Assembly (NCBI GenBank): GCA_032158295.1
Contig: CM063248.1
Coordinates: 20,485,273-20,549,272, forward strand
Length of the DNA: 64,000 nucleotides
Source: Pycnopodia helianthoides
Lineage: Eukaryota; Echinodermata; Asteroidea; Forcipulatida; Asteriidae
Direction: 5' to 3'
Position numbers and translations under genes: made by a program
Notes under the pieces: model-generated
The model's input: the letters and a program-made list of their open reading frames with translations, nothing else
What the model was told of the DNA's origin: nothing
The model's database searches: none
Shown here: positions 1 to 11,600 of the stretch, in pieces
Layout: every line of letters begins with the position of its first letter
How positions within the stretch are numbered: the stretch's first letter is position 1

Positions 1-237
1 TAATTTACTTATAAAGAAAAGTCTGGTTATTTTATAAAAGATTTATTTAGTCACAACTATACGAGTAAGTGTAAGAAAAACATAAACCACTATGATTTCT
101 TTTTTTCATTCTGTGTGTTCCCACCAAAATATTCCAATAACAAATTAAGTGTAACAAAAGAAGACTGTCGAAATTTCAGCGAACAGTTTAGCTAAATAGG
201 ATTGGCTATTTATACTAAATTGTATGGGTCTTTGTGG

Positions 238-663
238 TTCTCCCCTTCCCCCCACTCCACACACACCCATGTTTATCAACCCTGTCAATCAAGGAGTTCT
301 CCCCTTCCCCCCACCCCACACACACCCATGTTTATCAACCCTGTCAATCAAGGAGTTCTCCCCTTCCCCCCACCCCACACACACCCATGTTTATCAACCC
401 TGTCAATCAAGGAGTTCTCCCCTTCCCCCCACCCCACACACACCCATGTTTATCAACCCTGTCAATCAAGGAGTTCTCCCCTTCCCCCCACCCCACACAC
501 ACCCATGTTTATCAACCCTGTCAATCAAGGAGTTCTCCCCTTCCCCCCACCCCACACACACCCATGTTTATCAACCCTGTCAATCAAGGAGTTCTCCCCT
601 TCCCCCCACCCCACACACACCCATGTTTATCAACCCTGTCAATCAAGGAGTTCTCCCATCCCC
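238..663. repeat. 59-bp satellite, seven near-identical copies
   Basis: Seven head-to-tail copies of a 59-bp unit (starts near 238, 297, 356, 415, 474, 533, 592) plus a short partial copy. Each unit joins a C-rich tract, a CACACACAC stretch and the segment GTTTATCAACCCTGTCAATC. The first copy differs by a base (CACTCC instead of CACCCC) and the others look identical, so expansion or homogenisation is recent. Because 59 is not a multiple of 3 and no phase contains a stop, all three forward frames stay open and encode the same His/Pro-rich peptide out of phase; this is not evidence of a gene. Confidence 0.97.
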
Positions 664-1092
664 TGAACTTATAGTTTTTGTTTTTTTTAACGATCCTCTG
701 TCTGTCAAAACACCCGGATCCGTTTTGTTAAAGTCCTCAGTTTCAGCGGTTGGACACCCTGATAGATAGCACGAAAACAAATTAAAATTCATCTAAATCG
801 ACTCTGACCAAATTTTGTACTTTAAACAGTAATAGCTGAAAGGGATGGATTGTTTACACTAAGATTTACAATTCTAGGTTTGCACATACCCATTGTATAT
901 CCAGTGTTAAGATCTCAATCTTTGAGAAGGCAGGCGTGCAGCATTATGGTTTATGTATCCACGGGCGATTCGTTGCGATCATTTTCCCATCATCAACATT
1001 AAGCCGATTAAAATTTCTAGGTCACCCGTTTGAGTACGCCAACTGTCAAAGTATTTTGATTATTGCTTTATACAAAAAAAAAAAAAAAGCAG
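664..1092. other. unassigned, ends in poly-A run
   Basis: Single-copy-looking sequence. A 15-base A run lies at about 1074-1088. No gene or repeat recognised. Confidence 0.6.
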
Positions 1093-1215
1093 GATATTTG
1101 TTTGAAAGCTGTCGCCGCAGGACGTCCACTGGTCGGGACGGGTGCGAGCGAAGTCTGCCCTGAATTAGGAATTGCCAATTTGGGAGCTATCGTTGCACGA
1201 TTTACAGTCACTCAG
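1093..1215 (+). CDS. possible internal exon (unidentified)
   Basis: A 123-nt open segment in phase 0 lies between a candidate acceptor (AAAAAGCAG before 1093) and a candidate donor (CTCAG followed by GTATGG at 1216). It encodes 41 residues starting DICLKAVAAGRPLVGTG and ending IVARFTVTQ, with balanced amino-acid composition and codons richer in G+C than the flanks. The open frame continues to 1341. Against it, the acceptor is preceded by a poly-A run rather than a pyrimidine tract, and I recognise no domain. It may be a chance open frame in a GC-rich patch. Confidence 0.2.
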
Positions 1216-2228
1216 GTATGGCCTAGAGGGGGTGACGTTCCCTCCCATCTAAGATCCTTACTGTGGTTGACAAGGAGGGCACAGCACAGATCAGGAACCC
1301 CCCCACCTCTCCACACTAATACATTTATCAAAGCTTTATAATGGCAACGACCGATTGTTAATGCATCATCTGCCCAGCTCTCTTCAGAAATGGGACATAT
1401 TATTAAGCTTTGTGTCCCCCACATTGCCTGAAGTTGAATTCAGAAGAGCTATTGATAGTGGAATTGGCCTCAGTGAACCCTTTCCTTTCCCCCCCCCTTC
1501 ATTTTATTCTGTGATTCTGTAATTTAATTTATCAAGAAGTTTTTGTTAGTATCTTCTACATCAGAGATGAAATGTTTTGATGTCATCAATCCTTTTGAGA
1601 TTTCACTCCATTTTCATGAAGCTATAGTATAACAACAAAAATTGGTCAGTCAAATTTGCAGAGAACCTTTTAAAAGATGATGTAGATTATATGGCATTTT
1701 GGCTGGTGACAGCTTTCTGCTTAGCAATGACGCTGTTGTACTGTAGCAAGTTTGTGTTGCTAGCAGTGTGAAACCTGGCTTTGCTTACTGCTGCTTGAAC
1801 TGAGAACATTAAACAAATATTGAATAATCATGATGAATATTCATGAGTGCCATGCGGAGAAATTTTAATGAGTTGAAATTGCAATTTCCATTCAACGAGG
1901 GCAAGGTCATGCTGAATGCGTTTTGATTTGATTTGACAAGTGACATGTGACATAGACTAAACGAAAATAAGAGAACAATGAGGAAATAAAGGCAAGAAAA
2001 ATTGCATACAAAAAAACCCAGGAAAACAATATAAGAAAGACACAAAAAGTCAAAGGCTATGAATGAAAATAATAGGGAAAAGAGTTGAAATCATAGTCAA
2101 AGGACAATAGCAAATAAAATACAGGATGACACTATCAAAATAGCAAACTAAAATAGCTCAAGATATTTTTAAGGCCTGTGGAATATTCCAATTGTAACTC
2201 ATAGCTAACAATCACAATTGGATTTTTC
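1216..2228. other. unassigned intergenic or intronic sequence
   Basis: No feature supported. Contains a C-run near 1490 and low-complexity A-rich sequence at 1960-2110. Confidence 0.5.
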
Positions 2229-2753
2229 TTAAATAACGGCTCCAAGGTCAAATTCAGTTTTGTGATCCGCTCATTTTCCTATAGATAGAGTCCGTATGAA
2301 AATGGGGGAAAAATTACAAGTATCTAGCTTCAGTTTCAAACGATGCAAATGCCATTGTGTTTGTTACCCTTCAAGTGCAATTTTTTGTCAAAATCAAAAA
2401 TTGTTCGATGACCTCACATTTAAAACAGTACGGTCTGAACATTTTGAACAGAGACATTTTTAGTTCATTCTTAAATTTTGATGTTATTCAATCAATCAAA
2501 ACAGTATTGAGGTTGACCTTTTAACTGGCAAAAAACTCCTCTTAAGAATGTACAGACCAATTTGTTTTTGATTTCCGATGAAGCCATGTTAAAAAATTTG
2601 CTCTGAATGAGTATCAAATAAAGTGGTTCTTTATACACCAATTTCACACAAGGTTAGAGACTTGTAATTTTCCCCCCAACTTTTCTGAAGATTCTATCTA
2701 TTGGAAAATGAGTGCATTAGCAAAATGTACTTGACCTTGGAGCCCCTCTTTAA
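2229..2753. mobile_element. TTAA-flanked MITE with ~65-bp TIRs (family E, copy 1)
   Basis: The left end (GGCTCCAAGGTCAAATTCA, then CTCATTTTCCTATAGATAGA) is the imperfect reverse complement of the right end (TCTATCTATTGGAAAATGAG, then TTGACCTTGGAGCC). Both ends touch TTAA (2229-2232 and 2750-2753). The element is 525 bp with no coding frame, so it is a non-autonomous DNA transposon. TTAA target duplication is characteristic of piggyBac-type enzymes; that assignment is inferred. A second copy lies at 32576-33050. Confidence 0.85.
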
Positions 2754-3880
2754 ACAGAAGGAAGTTCTTTTTTCCCATTCTATTCGGCCTAAAGCTTTAA
2801 ATACGATAATAACTTGACGGTAGCACTTGTAATGTACGCAATTAACGCTGTCCAGTTCACGTTACCCTCTGTATAATCTTCCAAATTCATTCTTAAATTA
2901 TGGCATAGATTTTAATTTAGCTGTGGGAGAGGCTTTATTTCTCCTGCGTTACTACACTTTTGATATTCTTCAATTAAATTCACACCTTTGGATATGTTAC
3001 TTTCTAGTACATCACGGCCGCACCGTGATGGCACACGGACTTCGTGTTGTTTCAACAACTTACAGGCCGTCCTCCCAATTTGATGGGGCAGGGGTTTGGG
3101 ACGGAGACCACAAGGTGCGAAACCGTGTGGTGCCCGGCGGGTGGATATACTCGCTGGCCATGTTTGCAGTGAAAACATGGTGGAATTCATTAAGCTCACG
3201 TAATGACACAAGTTGTGACTGAGTCAGAGGCCATGCACCCCATCAACAAAGTGTCCCCGTGGGGGTGGGGGGAGGGGGCAGGTTGCTGTGAGAGTGAAGG
3301 GAAGGGGGGGGGGTCATCGAGCAGCTTAGGGTTCAGCTTGTGTTATTAAAGCTTTAAAGGTTAACAATAGGATTGTTAATCACAAATATCTGAAAGGTCA
3401 CTAACTAGACAGTTCATGCCATTTGCTGTTCCTCTGGAAAAAAGGGATCCCATCAGCAATAGTTAGCTCCTATTTGAAGTCTGCAATCTTTGTAGCAAAT
3501 CAATCAATTTTTTCAACGCACAACTACGCGTTTTGTGTCATATCCAATTCACTCAATGATTGTTCGGTTGATCAATTCGCTGCGTAGAAATTTTTGAACG
3601 CTTGACTCGACTCGAAGTCAAGACCCATGTTGCCCGTAAAGATTGCGTCTATCGGGAGCTGTTCTATACCGTCAAAGCAAAGCAAAGAGCTTCTGAAGGT
3701 CTCTAAATCACTGGAGCTTGTTTGGATTGCAGAGATCAATATGGAGTTGTGTATGAAATTGTGACTTTAACCCTGAGATAACATGAATCCTTTTTGTTCG
3801 ATTGTTTTCACTGAAATCATGACCATTCAATTTGCTGAAATTTACTTTCAAAACTAGCTGAGGGTTGGTATAGACCATAT
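2754..3880. other. unassigned; GC-rich patch at 3010-3230
   Basis: 3010-3230 is markedly GC-rich and open in several frames on both strands, including CATCACGG...CCGTGATG, a small inverted repeat at its left edge. A G-rich tract follows at 3258-3313. No frame stands out as coding. The rest is unremarkable. Confidence 0.4.
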
Positions 3881-4190
3881 GACCTGTCACATCCTGTCAC
3901 AAAAAAGCCACAGAGCCGGACTTCATACAGGCACAGCTGGTACAAGCTCAATGGAAAAATACAACAAATCTGATGTTTTATGGAGATTGCACTGTCTGAT
4001 TTTTCTCAACTTTTGATACGAAGAAAGGGGGGACATCTCAAAAGCTGTACGGCTGTCGCTTTTGTAAGTCTTTAATTTATGTGAAAAATATGACACAAAA
4101 TGTAGATTTTCCCAGTGGCCTGTGTTAGTATCTTGCCCATCAGGAACCGCATTAGAATGTACAAGGTCACCACTCTGTAAACGAAGGTAA
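3881..4190 (+). repeat. dispersed repeat (family G, copy 1)
   Basis: Similar by eye, same orientation, to 48590-48860: shared runs include GATTGCACTG, TTTTTCTCAACTTTTGATA and GAAGAAAGG, followed by a related segment ending in GTATCTTGCC. Divergence is high, so the copies are old. The type of element is not known. Confidence 0.6.
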
Positions 4191-5058
4191 CATGGTCTAC
4201 ACAGAACTTCAACACAAAGTAAGAGTGCCTAAAAATGCCTTGTATTGTACTATTATTATTATTTTTACTCAAATATAATCTCCAGAGTGTTTCTGATTAA
4301 TTGAGTATGGAATTTAAGCTTTTAAATAAAAAAAAAACACCCAATAATTTATTGATTGCAGTAGTAACCAATCATCTATTTGGTGTTTAAATCAACAATC
4401 GAATGACACTCAACTTGTCATAGACAGCATTAGATTACATCCCCAAAATAATCTTGCCTTCAGACTGTGAAGAGTTATGGAGCACACAGTATCTTGATAT
4501 AGGTATCTTGATATATGGTGAGAACCAGAACGCATCGCCACAAAGCAGTCAGCCAAGCCCCCCTACTCCCTCCTACCCCAGATTGTCCGGCAATTCAATA
4601 TCATGACCTGATTAGGAGGAATAGTTCCGGAATATTAGAACTAACTGTCAATTTGTCAGAAGTTACTGTCAGGTAGCGTTTGCTCCGGAGCTGTGCCCTC
4701 TTCAACAGAAGCAATATGTCATCTGTAGACACCGGACGAAGAGCGTATAAGTTTCAATCGGATGTAGGCTAGATTAATTTCAACCATATGCCCATTGATC
4801 AATAGAATTGTAATTTAGAGTTGTGTTTAATATTTGTGTGCTAGTTGGATGATGATTAGTGGGAGAATCAATTGAAATTGTTCAAAGGGATGTATTGGTT
4901 TTTGATGGGGTTAATTCATTGTCATCCTCCTGGTTGTTGAAATGAGGCCAGACAAAAAAATAGTTATGTATCCCACCCAACCTACAAAACAATATGGAAC
5001 CTATGTGTTTGTATTAAATAAATTAATAAAAATCAAAATTTATGTGTGAAAATTGCTA
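4191..5058. other. unassigned sequence
   Basis: No gene or repeat recognised. A TATCTTGATATA-type doublet lies at 4491-4517. Confidence 0.5.
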
Positions 5059-5090
5059 GTTCCCGAGGCGAAGCGAAGGGAGCTAGTTTG
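5057..5090. repeat. short hairpin with GAGGCGAAGC loop
   Basis: CTAGTTCCC and GGGAGCTAG form nearly complementary arms around a loop GAGGCGAAGCGAA. A second hairpin with the related loop GGCTTCGCCTC occurs at 18421-18453. The function is unknown. Confidence 0.6.
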
Positions 5091-5504
5091 TCAACTTCCA
5101 ATGTCGACTGTCCCACCAGAAATAAATCATGTTATGTCCGTTGTTAGCCTCATCATATCATGTGTGTACATGTTGTGATTGTGCATATTGTGCCCAGTGC
5201 ACGTACTGCAGTACAATAGTTTCCATCATACATCACTACATCTTGTACAAGCTCATCAGCCCATCCCATCGGCCTTGGATGAGACCGACAGATGGGGCCT
5301 AGTGAAAATCTTAATTCAGATATGACGAAAGAAATCCTGTTCTTTGATCTTCTTCTCTAGCGCTGAGGATACTGTTCCCAGCCAGAGGCTTCTTGAGTTC
5401 TATAACTCATAGGGGTACAAGAAGATGGAAATAGCATCATTCCAACATACTTCTTAAAATGTTGATCCTAGTTTCCAGACCTTTTTGTCAGCAATGACGA
5501 CTCT

Positions 5505-5615
5505 CAATGTATTATCTCAATGTATTATGGTTAAGTGTCTTGCTTAAGGACACAAGTGTCAGGACCGGGACTCAAACCCACACTCTGCTGGTCAGAAACA
5601 CCAGAGCTTGACACA
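5505..5615 (-). mobile_element. fragment of tRNA-Leu-derived SINE
   Basis: Read on the minus strand, a degraded tRNA-like head with B box (GGGTTTGAGTCCCGGTCCTG) is followed by ACACTTGTGTCCTTAAGCAA, matching the better copies at 27947, 54775 and 59929. Only the head junction survives. Confidence 0.7.
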
Positions 5616-6580
5616 CAGCAGAGAATTTAAGTTCAGTGTGGATATAAACTAATCATCCATGCACTCACTTCCACCTATGGGTCAGTCAGAGGTTGTATGT
5701 ACGATGAATACACTTCATATTACATTGTGAACATCCCTACCATGCCACATGGCTACATGGACTGTTGCCTTTTGTTAAAAGGATCTTTAAGATTAAAATT
5801 TTACTTTGATACTTGAATGAACTCAAAAACTTGCCTGCTGCTATTTTGGTGATTGCCATTTCATTCTTTGGATTCACTGCCAGGGTTGACGTCTATTCCC
5901 GTCTCAATTCAACGAGTTTGGATTGTTCAGTTGCAATCATGGCATTTTCGATTTCTCTGCTAATTAAGTTATCCACAAGTTTTAGTTATTGGATACTGAT
6001 ATGAATAAGGAGATGAGAAGAATTGGTTGGTTCGTACTGTCATGGTCAGAAGGTCTGTTGGTATGTATGGCGAGGTTGTTAGTAGATTACTTCGAGATAT
6101 AGGGGAGGGGGAGGGGTACATTCTATATATATGCCCTTTAAGGCACGTTGTACGTGTACTTTACGCAGATGCAAAGCACAGTTTGACGTCATTACACTGT
6201 CAAAATGTGTTGAACTTTCACGAAATGTTCGAGCAATTCTCTGTGTTTGACGTCATTTACCCTTCGGTATGTATGCACAAAGCATACAAAACTACTAAAG
6301 GTCTGTCGGACAAATAGTATTTGGGGGTCAGGAAGACTGTTGCTAGGCAATTGCTAGAATGTTGCCCCCGATTTCAGGTTTTTGTTACAGATCTTCCTTT
6401 CAACTTCAAACTTTCTTGAGAGAGTGGAACGTCCTACCCTCAAGGGAAGAAGAGATGGCTTTGTTTTGCTGATCGTACTGTAGAGGAGTCTGGAAAAAAC
6501 ACATCTGCAATGCAACACCTTCGAGGTTTGGGATTGAATCTCTACACTACCAAATCAGTGCAAGGGTTTTTTAACTACAC
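5616..6580. other. unassigned sequence
   Basis: Short open frames here (for example 5813-6004 and 6027-6317, plus strand) have no recognisable domain and no start or splice context. Confidence 0.5.
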
Positions 6581-7320
6581 CTCTGTCTTGGTCCTATCTT
6601 TATGATGAAATTTGACTCTACAGGTGGTCTTGTGGTTTTTTTTTCACTCATGGTATCGATGAGGATTCACAAATTGTCAGGATTTTGTTTAGTTTTGTAC
6701 AACACCTCTGTCTTGCTGTATCTTAAATAAAATTTGACTTTACCGACAAACCATGTGACTTTTTCACTCATAGCTTCTATGATGATCAACAAATTTTAAA
6801 GGATTTTGCTCAGTTTTGTGCGCCTGAAACTCTGTGTCATTCTATCTTATATCAAATTTGACTCTACCAACAAACCTTGTTTGTGAAGATTTACATTGTA
6901 AGGATTTTGTTTTTTGTTGTTGTAAGGAGATTTTTGCACAGAAAACCTGTGTTTTTCTGTCTTAAATCAAATTTGACTCTATCAACGAATCAATGTGTCT
7001 TTTTCACTCACGATGATTTACAAATTGTAAGGATTGTTGCAGTTTTGTTTCGATTCTTGTGTCTTTCACTCATGAAGATCAGGAATTTTTTAAGGACTTT
7101 GTTAAGTTTTGTATGTCTAAAACTCTGTGTCTCTGTCATATATCAAATTTGACTCTATCATCAAACCTTGTGTCTGTTTCACTCAAAAAGATTTACAAAT
7201 TTTGAGGATTTTTTTTTCCGGTTTTGTGCAATCACATCTCTGTGTTGGTCTTCCTCGTATAAAATTGGTCGCTGAAATGTGACTGTACAAACAACTCTTG
7301 TGTCTGTTTACCATTGATCT
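6580..7320. repeat. old degenerate tandem array, unit about 115-125 bp
   Basis: AAATTTGACTCT or a close variant recurs near 6609, 6731, 6855, 6968 and 7146, with a weaker match near 7275. Each is followed by CAACAAACC, then TTTTTCACTCA, then ACAAATT(G)TAAGGATTTTG. Spacing of 113-124 bp between most copies indicates a tandem array; the 178-bp gap suggests an insertion or decayed copy. Copies differ by many substitutions and indels, so the array is ancient. Confidence 0.8.
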
Positions 7321-8140
7321 GAGGAAGGAACACCCTCTCCATGATTGTACTATCGGTGAAGATCTACAAATTGATTTATTCATAACAGACAATAATGCAT
7401 GAGATAATGCTGTAGGTTTATTCATTTGGTGATAATATCCGAAGATAAAAATCATTCCCTGTAAGTCGCTTGTACAGAAAGGTCAGGTTCATGAACAGTC
7501 ATCCCGAGGAAGAGAAGTTAAAACAAAAATAAAAAATTTGAAGCGGGAGGACAAATTCTCAGGTATAAAGTACCATGGTCAGTGATGCGCGACTAACCTG
7601 TATAATCTGATAAGCCTAAATGTTGAACATTTCAACCAGACTGTAGTCAAACATACTCCTCTCTCCCCACACACCTGGAACGGGGGAAGAGGGAAGAGAG
7701 GGGTGGGGGAAGTAAATTGCAGCTGGAGAGAAAATCCTTTGGGATGAAAGTGTCTATTTTATTTTGTATCACATGATCAGTAGCATCAGGAGGAATTCCG
7801 AGTGCCAAGTGGCCCAGGGCAAGGGTTGTCGGTGAGAAGGTGGAGAAATCTTAAAGGGAGCCACGGAACATGAGTTTGAAAAGAGCATATTATTTAACGG
7901 GGCTTGAAATACACACTTGACTGGCCGGAGACTGGCCAGAGTCTAGTCATTTTAGGCCTAACCCCCTCAACCGAGCAAGTGTACTGTTGACGATTTACTA
8001 AGTGTGTACTTGAACTTTTCAATTCCAAACCTCTTGCTGAAAGTAAATATTAAAAAGACGAAGAAATATTTTAGGTTTTGTGAAAATATTTCACTGAAAG
8101 TGTAAAGTCCAGTCAAGCTGCATGACAGATTCTTGATGAC
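7321..8140. other. unassigned sequence
   Basis: Contains a G/A-rich tract at 7680-7710. No gene recognised. Confidence 0.5.
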
Positions 8141-8144
8141 ACGA

Positions 8145-8585
8145 GGCAGGTGATGTCTTTTGTTTTATTTGGGATGAATGACACTAAGTGCACTTGCGCA
8201 AAATGTTTGACCACAGAGTGTCAAGTTCAATACCATGACCAGCAAATAAAGGTCTTGCTAGAGCCATGGAGGTTGGGAATAAGACAAAAATCCAATGTGG
8301 CAGCCTTACGACACCTGTACACACCCCTTGCGGCACTGGGTTTGTTGTTTAATTCGGGATGCATGACACCAACTACACTAAAAAGCTTTGACCACAGGTG
8401 TCAAGTCAAGACAAAACCTGTCAAAAAAACAAACCTATGTGGACACTAGTACAGACTCGTGTCTACACACTTAGGCTGATGATATGTTGTTTTGTTTTTA
8501 CCATGGATGCATGACACCAACTACACTAGCAAAACATTTGACCGCACGGTGTCAAGTCTCAAAACCCAAACCTGTCAAAAGAATG
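8145..8585. repeat. three-unit degenerate tandem repeat, period 145-190 bp
   Basis: Three units share GGATG(A/C)ATGACACCAACTACACTA..TTTGACC(A/G)CA and then GGTGTCAAGT (about 8169, 8357 and 8501). The second and third units continue into AAACCTGTCAAAA and are closer to each other than to the first. Confidence 0.8.
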
Positions 8586-8884
8586 TTCTTCCTGAAGAGA
8601 CATGTCTAGGACTGTTGATATTCATTGCAAGATCAGAGAGGGCATAACCAACAGGCATGCAGAGAGCCGGAAGTAAAAATATCTTGATGGCATCCCAACA
8701 GAATCCAACAACCCCATGAGTAGATACATGCCCGGAAGTCCAAAACACCCACACAGGGTGAAAAGTTCACATTGATTTTAACTTTATTCTTTTTAAAGTG
8801 GTTGTATGGCCGCAAAATGATGAACAGGCTGAATGGAGCTTAAAGTTGATAACTCATTTAAGAAAGAGGGGAAAAGTCCAGTGT
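8586..8884. other. unassigned sequence
   Basis: No gene or repeat recognised. Confidence 0.5.
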
Positions 8885-8970
8885 GAACATCGAAGAGCTG
8901 TTATTATTATAAAACATTAGAAATGACACCATATGAAGTAATGTAGTTTTGAGATTGCAAACCTGTACTT
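8885..8970 (+). mobile_element. fragment of family A MITE
   Basis: GAGCTGTT..TATAAAACATT...TGAAGTAATGTAGTTTTGAG matches the interior of the complete copy at 10835-11209 (GAGCTGTTGATAGTATAAAA, GAAGTAACGTAGTTTTTGAG). Neither terminus is preserved. Confidence 0.6.
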
Positions 8971-10834
8971 GTCAATCAAGCGTTTTTTTTCAAAGAAGAA
9001 TATAATGTACTGTTTGTTTTGGCTAGCACAATTGATTTATCAAATATGGGTAATTTGATAGCAATATGGTATTAAGTGATGACTAAGATGTTTGGGTTTT
9101 TTTCATTTGAAGGTTGCCTGGTTTGTTTCTTTTTTTGTTAGATTTTTTTCTTCATTTTTCAAACCAATGATGGTAAAACCTGCGGCTTTACAAAGAGTGA
9201 GGGAGGTCTGTCTAAAATGTCCGTGTGATGCCACAAAGTGAATTGTGTATGATACTATGATGGGACGACCCACCAAATATTTGTTTGCCTCCATTATTGT
9301 TCAGTGAAGCAACATTTAAATACTTGACTTTTGTTCTGTTACCGGTGCTTCATGTTCCCCGAGTGGTTTGTCACATTGGTGATACATTTATGTTGATGGC
9401 ACTTAACAAGGTCCGCTGTCCTAGTCTGTGTTTCATTTTTTTTTGCAATTTTTACAAAAGGACACAAAAGTCAAAATCTATGCATCCTTAAGCTTGACAA
9501 AAAATCCAGCTTTTCCTGTTAAAATTCCAGCAAAAATATTTTAAAGGGGTTCGGTCAGTGATTGGAGTTGCAGTACTAGTACTCATACTCAAGTTCGTTT
9601 TTCTTTACTCATACTCGAACTCATACTCATTCATTCCAACGGCTTCCATCGGACATTTTGTGATGGCCCTCCAAATGTTCCTGTCCAGCATGCAGCTGCC
9701 TTTGTCCTCACAGGTCAGGTTGGAGTCTTCACACAGTTGCAAAGAAACGTGACTTGACGAGGAACAGTCGGACTGTGTGTGTCTGTGTGCTAACCCTCCA
9801 AATGCCCCCCAAGCCCTTAAAATAGGTCAAAAAGTTGCAAGCGTTAGGGAGGAGAGAGAGAGAGAGAGGGAAAGACCAAAACAAAAAATCAATGGTATTT
9901 TGTAATGTACTTGAGTCGTCCAGTACCCACCTCTCAAGGTTGTGTGTGATTCATCTATCCATAATACATGCATGAGAAGAGCTGGGGGACATGTAAACCA
10001 AAGTATCATTCCATGCAACAAGGCCGATGGCCAGTCGTGTACATTTGGAGTGGTTTCACGGTTGAGAGGGAAAAAACGTCCGCGCCATATTTACTCTTGG
10101 TTACTGAATATATATATATAAATATATTTTGTCCAGCGATGTTGTAGAAGTATGCCCCACGGTAGGGGCACCTCTGGGAGGTGTGAAACTGGGACGTGCC
10201 TGGTCTCGATACAGAAGGGAATTTTGGACAGATTTTCGGCACTGAGAGGAAGGCCTAAGTTCGGTCCAAAGGAGAAGTGTCGGAACTCATGAATATTGTG
10301 GAAAATGAGAAAGGCAGATCCTGGAATAAGTTTGGAGCAAAAGCACGAGTAAATAACTTTATAGCTTTGCACTTTCCTGCTAACCAAAATGTAAAAGGTG
10401 GTTGTGTACCAGAAAAGAACTTTTGATAAAGTTGCCCCATGACGCAAGAATTACAACATAAGGCATCCGGGCACGCCTACCCACAGATGCTAACAAAGCC
10501 CGGGCACACATACCCACAGCAATTGAGGTATCACAAAACTTACAAATGCACGGATACCTGGTCTAAACTACTACAGCCCAGGCAGGCTTGCCCCAGCTAA
10601 TACAACTAATATAGAATCAGCCCGTCAGATTTAGAATAATGAAAACATTCGGTCTGCGATCTTAACCCATGGCTTTCCCGCAGTTCATACATAGTATAAT
10701 AAGCTGTGTTTTCCCGAAGAACTGTTTAATTAAAAAAATGAAACTGAAGGTGCGTAGAGTGACTCCACCGCATGTTACGGTCAGAGAAGCCCCACTTGAA
10801 CAAATAGGATGCAGCTGTGCTTACAACAAACGGC
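8971..10834. other. unassigned; simple repeats only
   Basis: Simple repeats include ACTCATACTC repeats at 9578-9632, a GA tract at 9851-9870 and an AT tract at 10108-10126. Overlapping minus-strand open frames between 9827 and 10447 show no domain, and I do not support any as a gene. Confidence 0.5.
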
Positions 10835-11209
10835 TTAAAGGCACTGGACACTATTGGTAATTACTCAAAATAATTGTTAGCATAAAAACTTACTTGGTAA
10901 CAAGCAATGGAGAGCTGTTGATAGTATAAAACATTGTGAGAACGGCTCCCTCTGAAGTAACGTAGTTTTTGAGAAAGAAGTAGTTTCGCAGTTTGATTTT
11001 GAGACCTCACGTGTGAGGTCTCAAAATCAAGCATCTGAAAGCACACAACTTCGTGTGACAAGGGTGTTTTTTCTTCCATTATTATCTCGCAACTTCGACG
11101 ACCAATTGAGTTCAAATTTTCACAGGTTTGTTATTTTGTGCATATGTTGAGATACACCAAGTGAGAAAAGTGGTCTTTGACAATTACCAAAGGTGTCCAG
11201 TGTCTTTAA
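10835..11209 (+). mobile_element. complete TTAA-flanked foldback MITE (family A, copy 1)
   Basis: The ends are inverted repeats: AGGCACTGGACACTATTGG after TTAA at 10835, and CCAAAGGTGTCCAGTGTCT before TTAA at 11206. The interior carries a near-perfect palindrome (10993-11030) with 18-nt arms TTGATTTTGAGACCTCAC and a 2-nt loop. It is 375 bp and non-coding. From memory this family is abundant in sea-star genomes. Related pieces lie at 8885, 37664 (minus) and, more distantly, 44991-45322. Confidence 0.9.
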
Positions 11210-11600
11210 CAATAAAAAAAGGATGATAAATGGCTTGGTGTGTTCAGACAGTGTCAGTCCTAATTCCAATAAAAATAGGCCTATTAAACATGGCCATCCG
11301 AAATATGTCAACTATAGGAGGAGCAGGGGATGGGGTTGGTTGAAAGATGTTGCTCCTACTGAGCTGCGACAAAAGTGAGAACTTTCTAGAATGTAGTGCC
11401 TTCTCACAGGCCAGAACAAAAAAAGAGGGATGTTCTAGTGGTCCATTATCCCAACAACTTGCATGACCAATCATGCACAACCCCACACACTTTGGCCATT
11501 ATGCCAACTGGTTTTGACAGATTGACACATAATATTCCCAGGGTACTTAATAGCATACTGCTACCCCAGCCAGCTACTGGCAGACCTGGCACACACACAA
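11210..11600. other. unassigned sequence
   Basis: Short overlapping frames on both strands, none recognisable. Confidence 0.5.

Noticed and set aside
202..769. Three overlapping forward frames of 146-181 codons
   Set aside because: All three are the same 59-bp satellite read in different phases. The peptide is a repeat artefact.
2912..3222. Opposed ~100-codon frames on both strands
   Set aside because: GC-rich patch is open in several frames at once, and no frame shows a domain, reliable splice signal or codon preference over the others.
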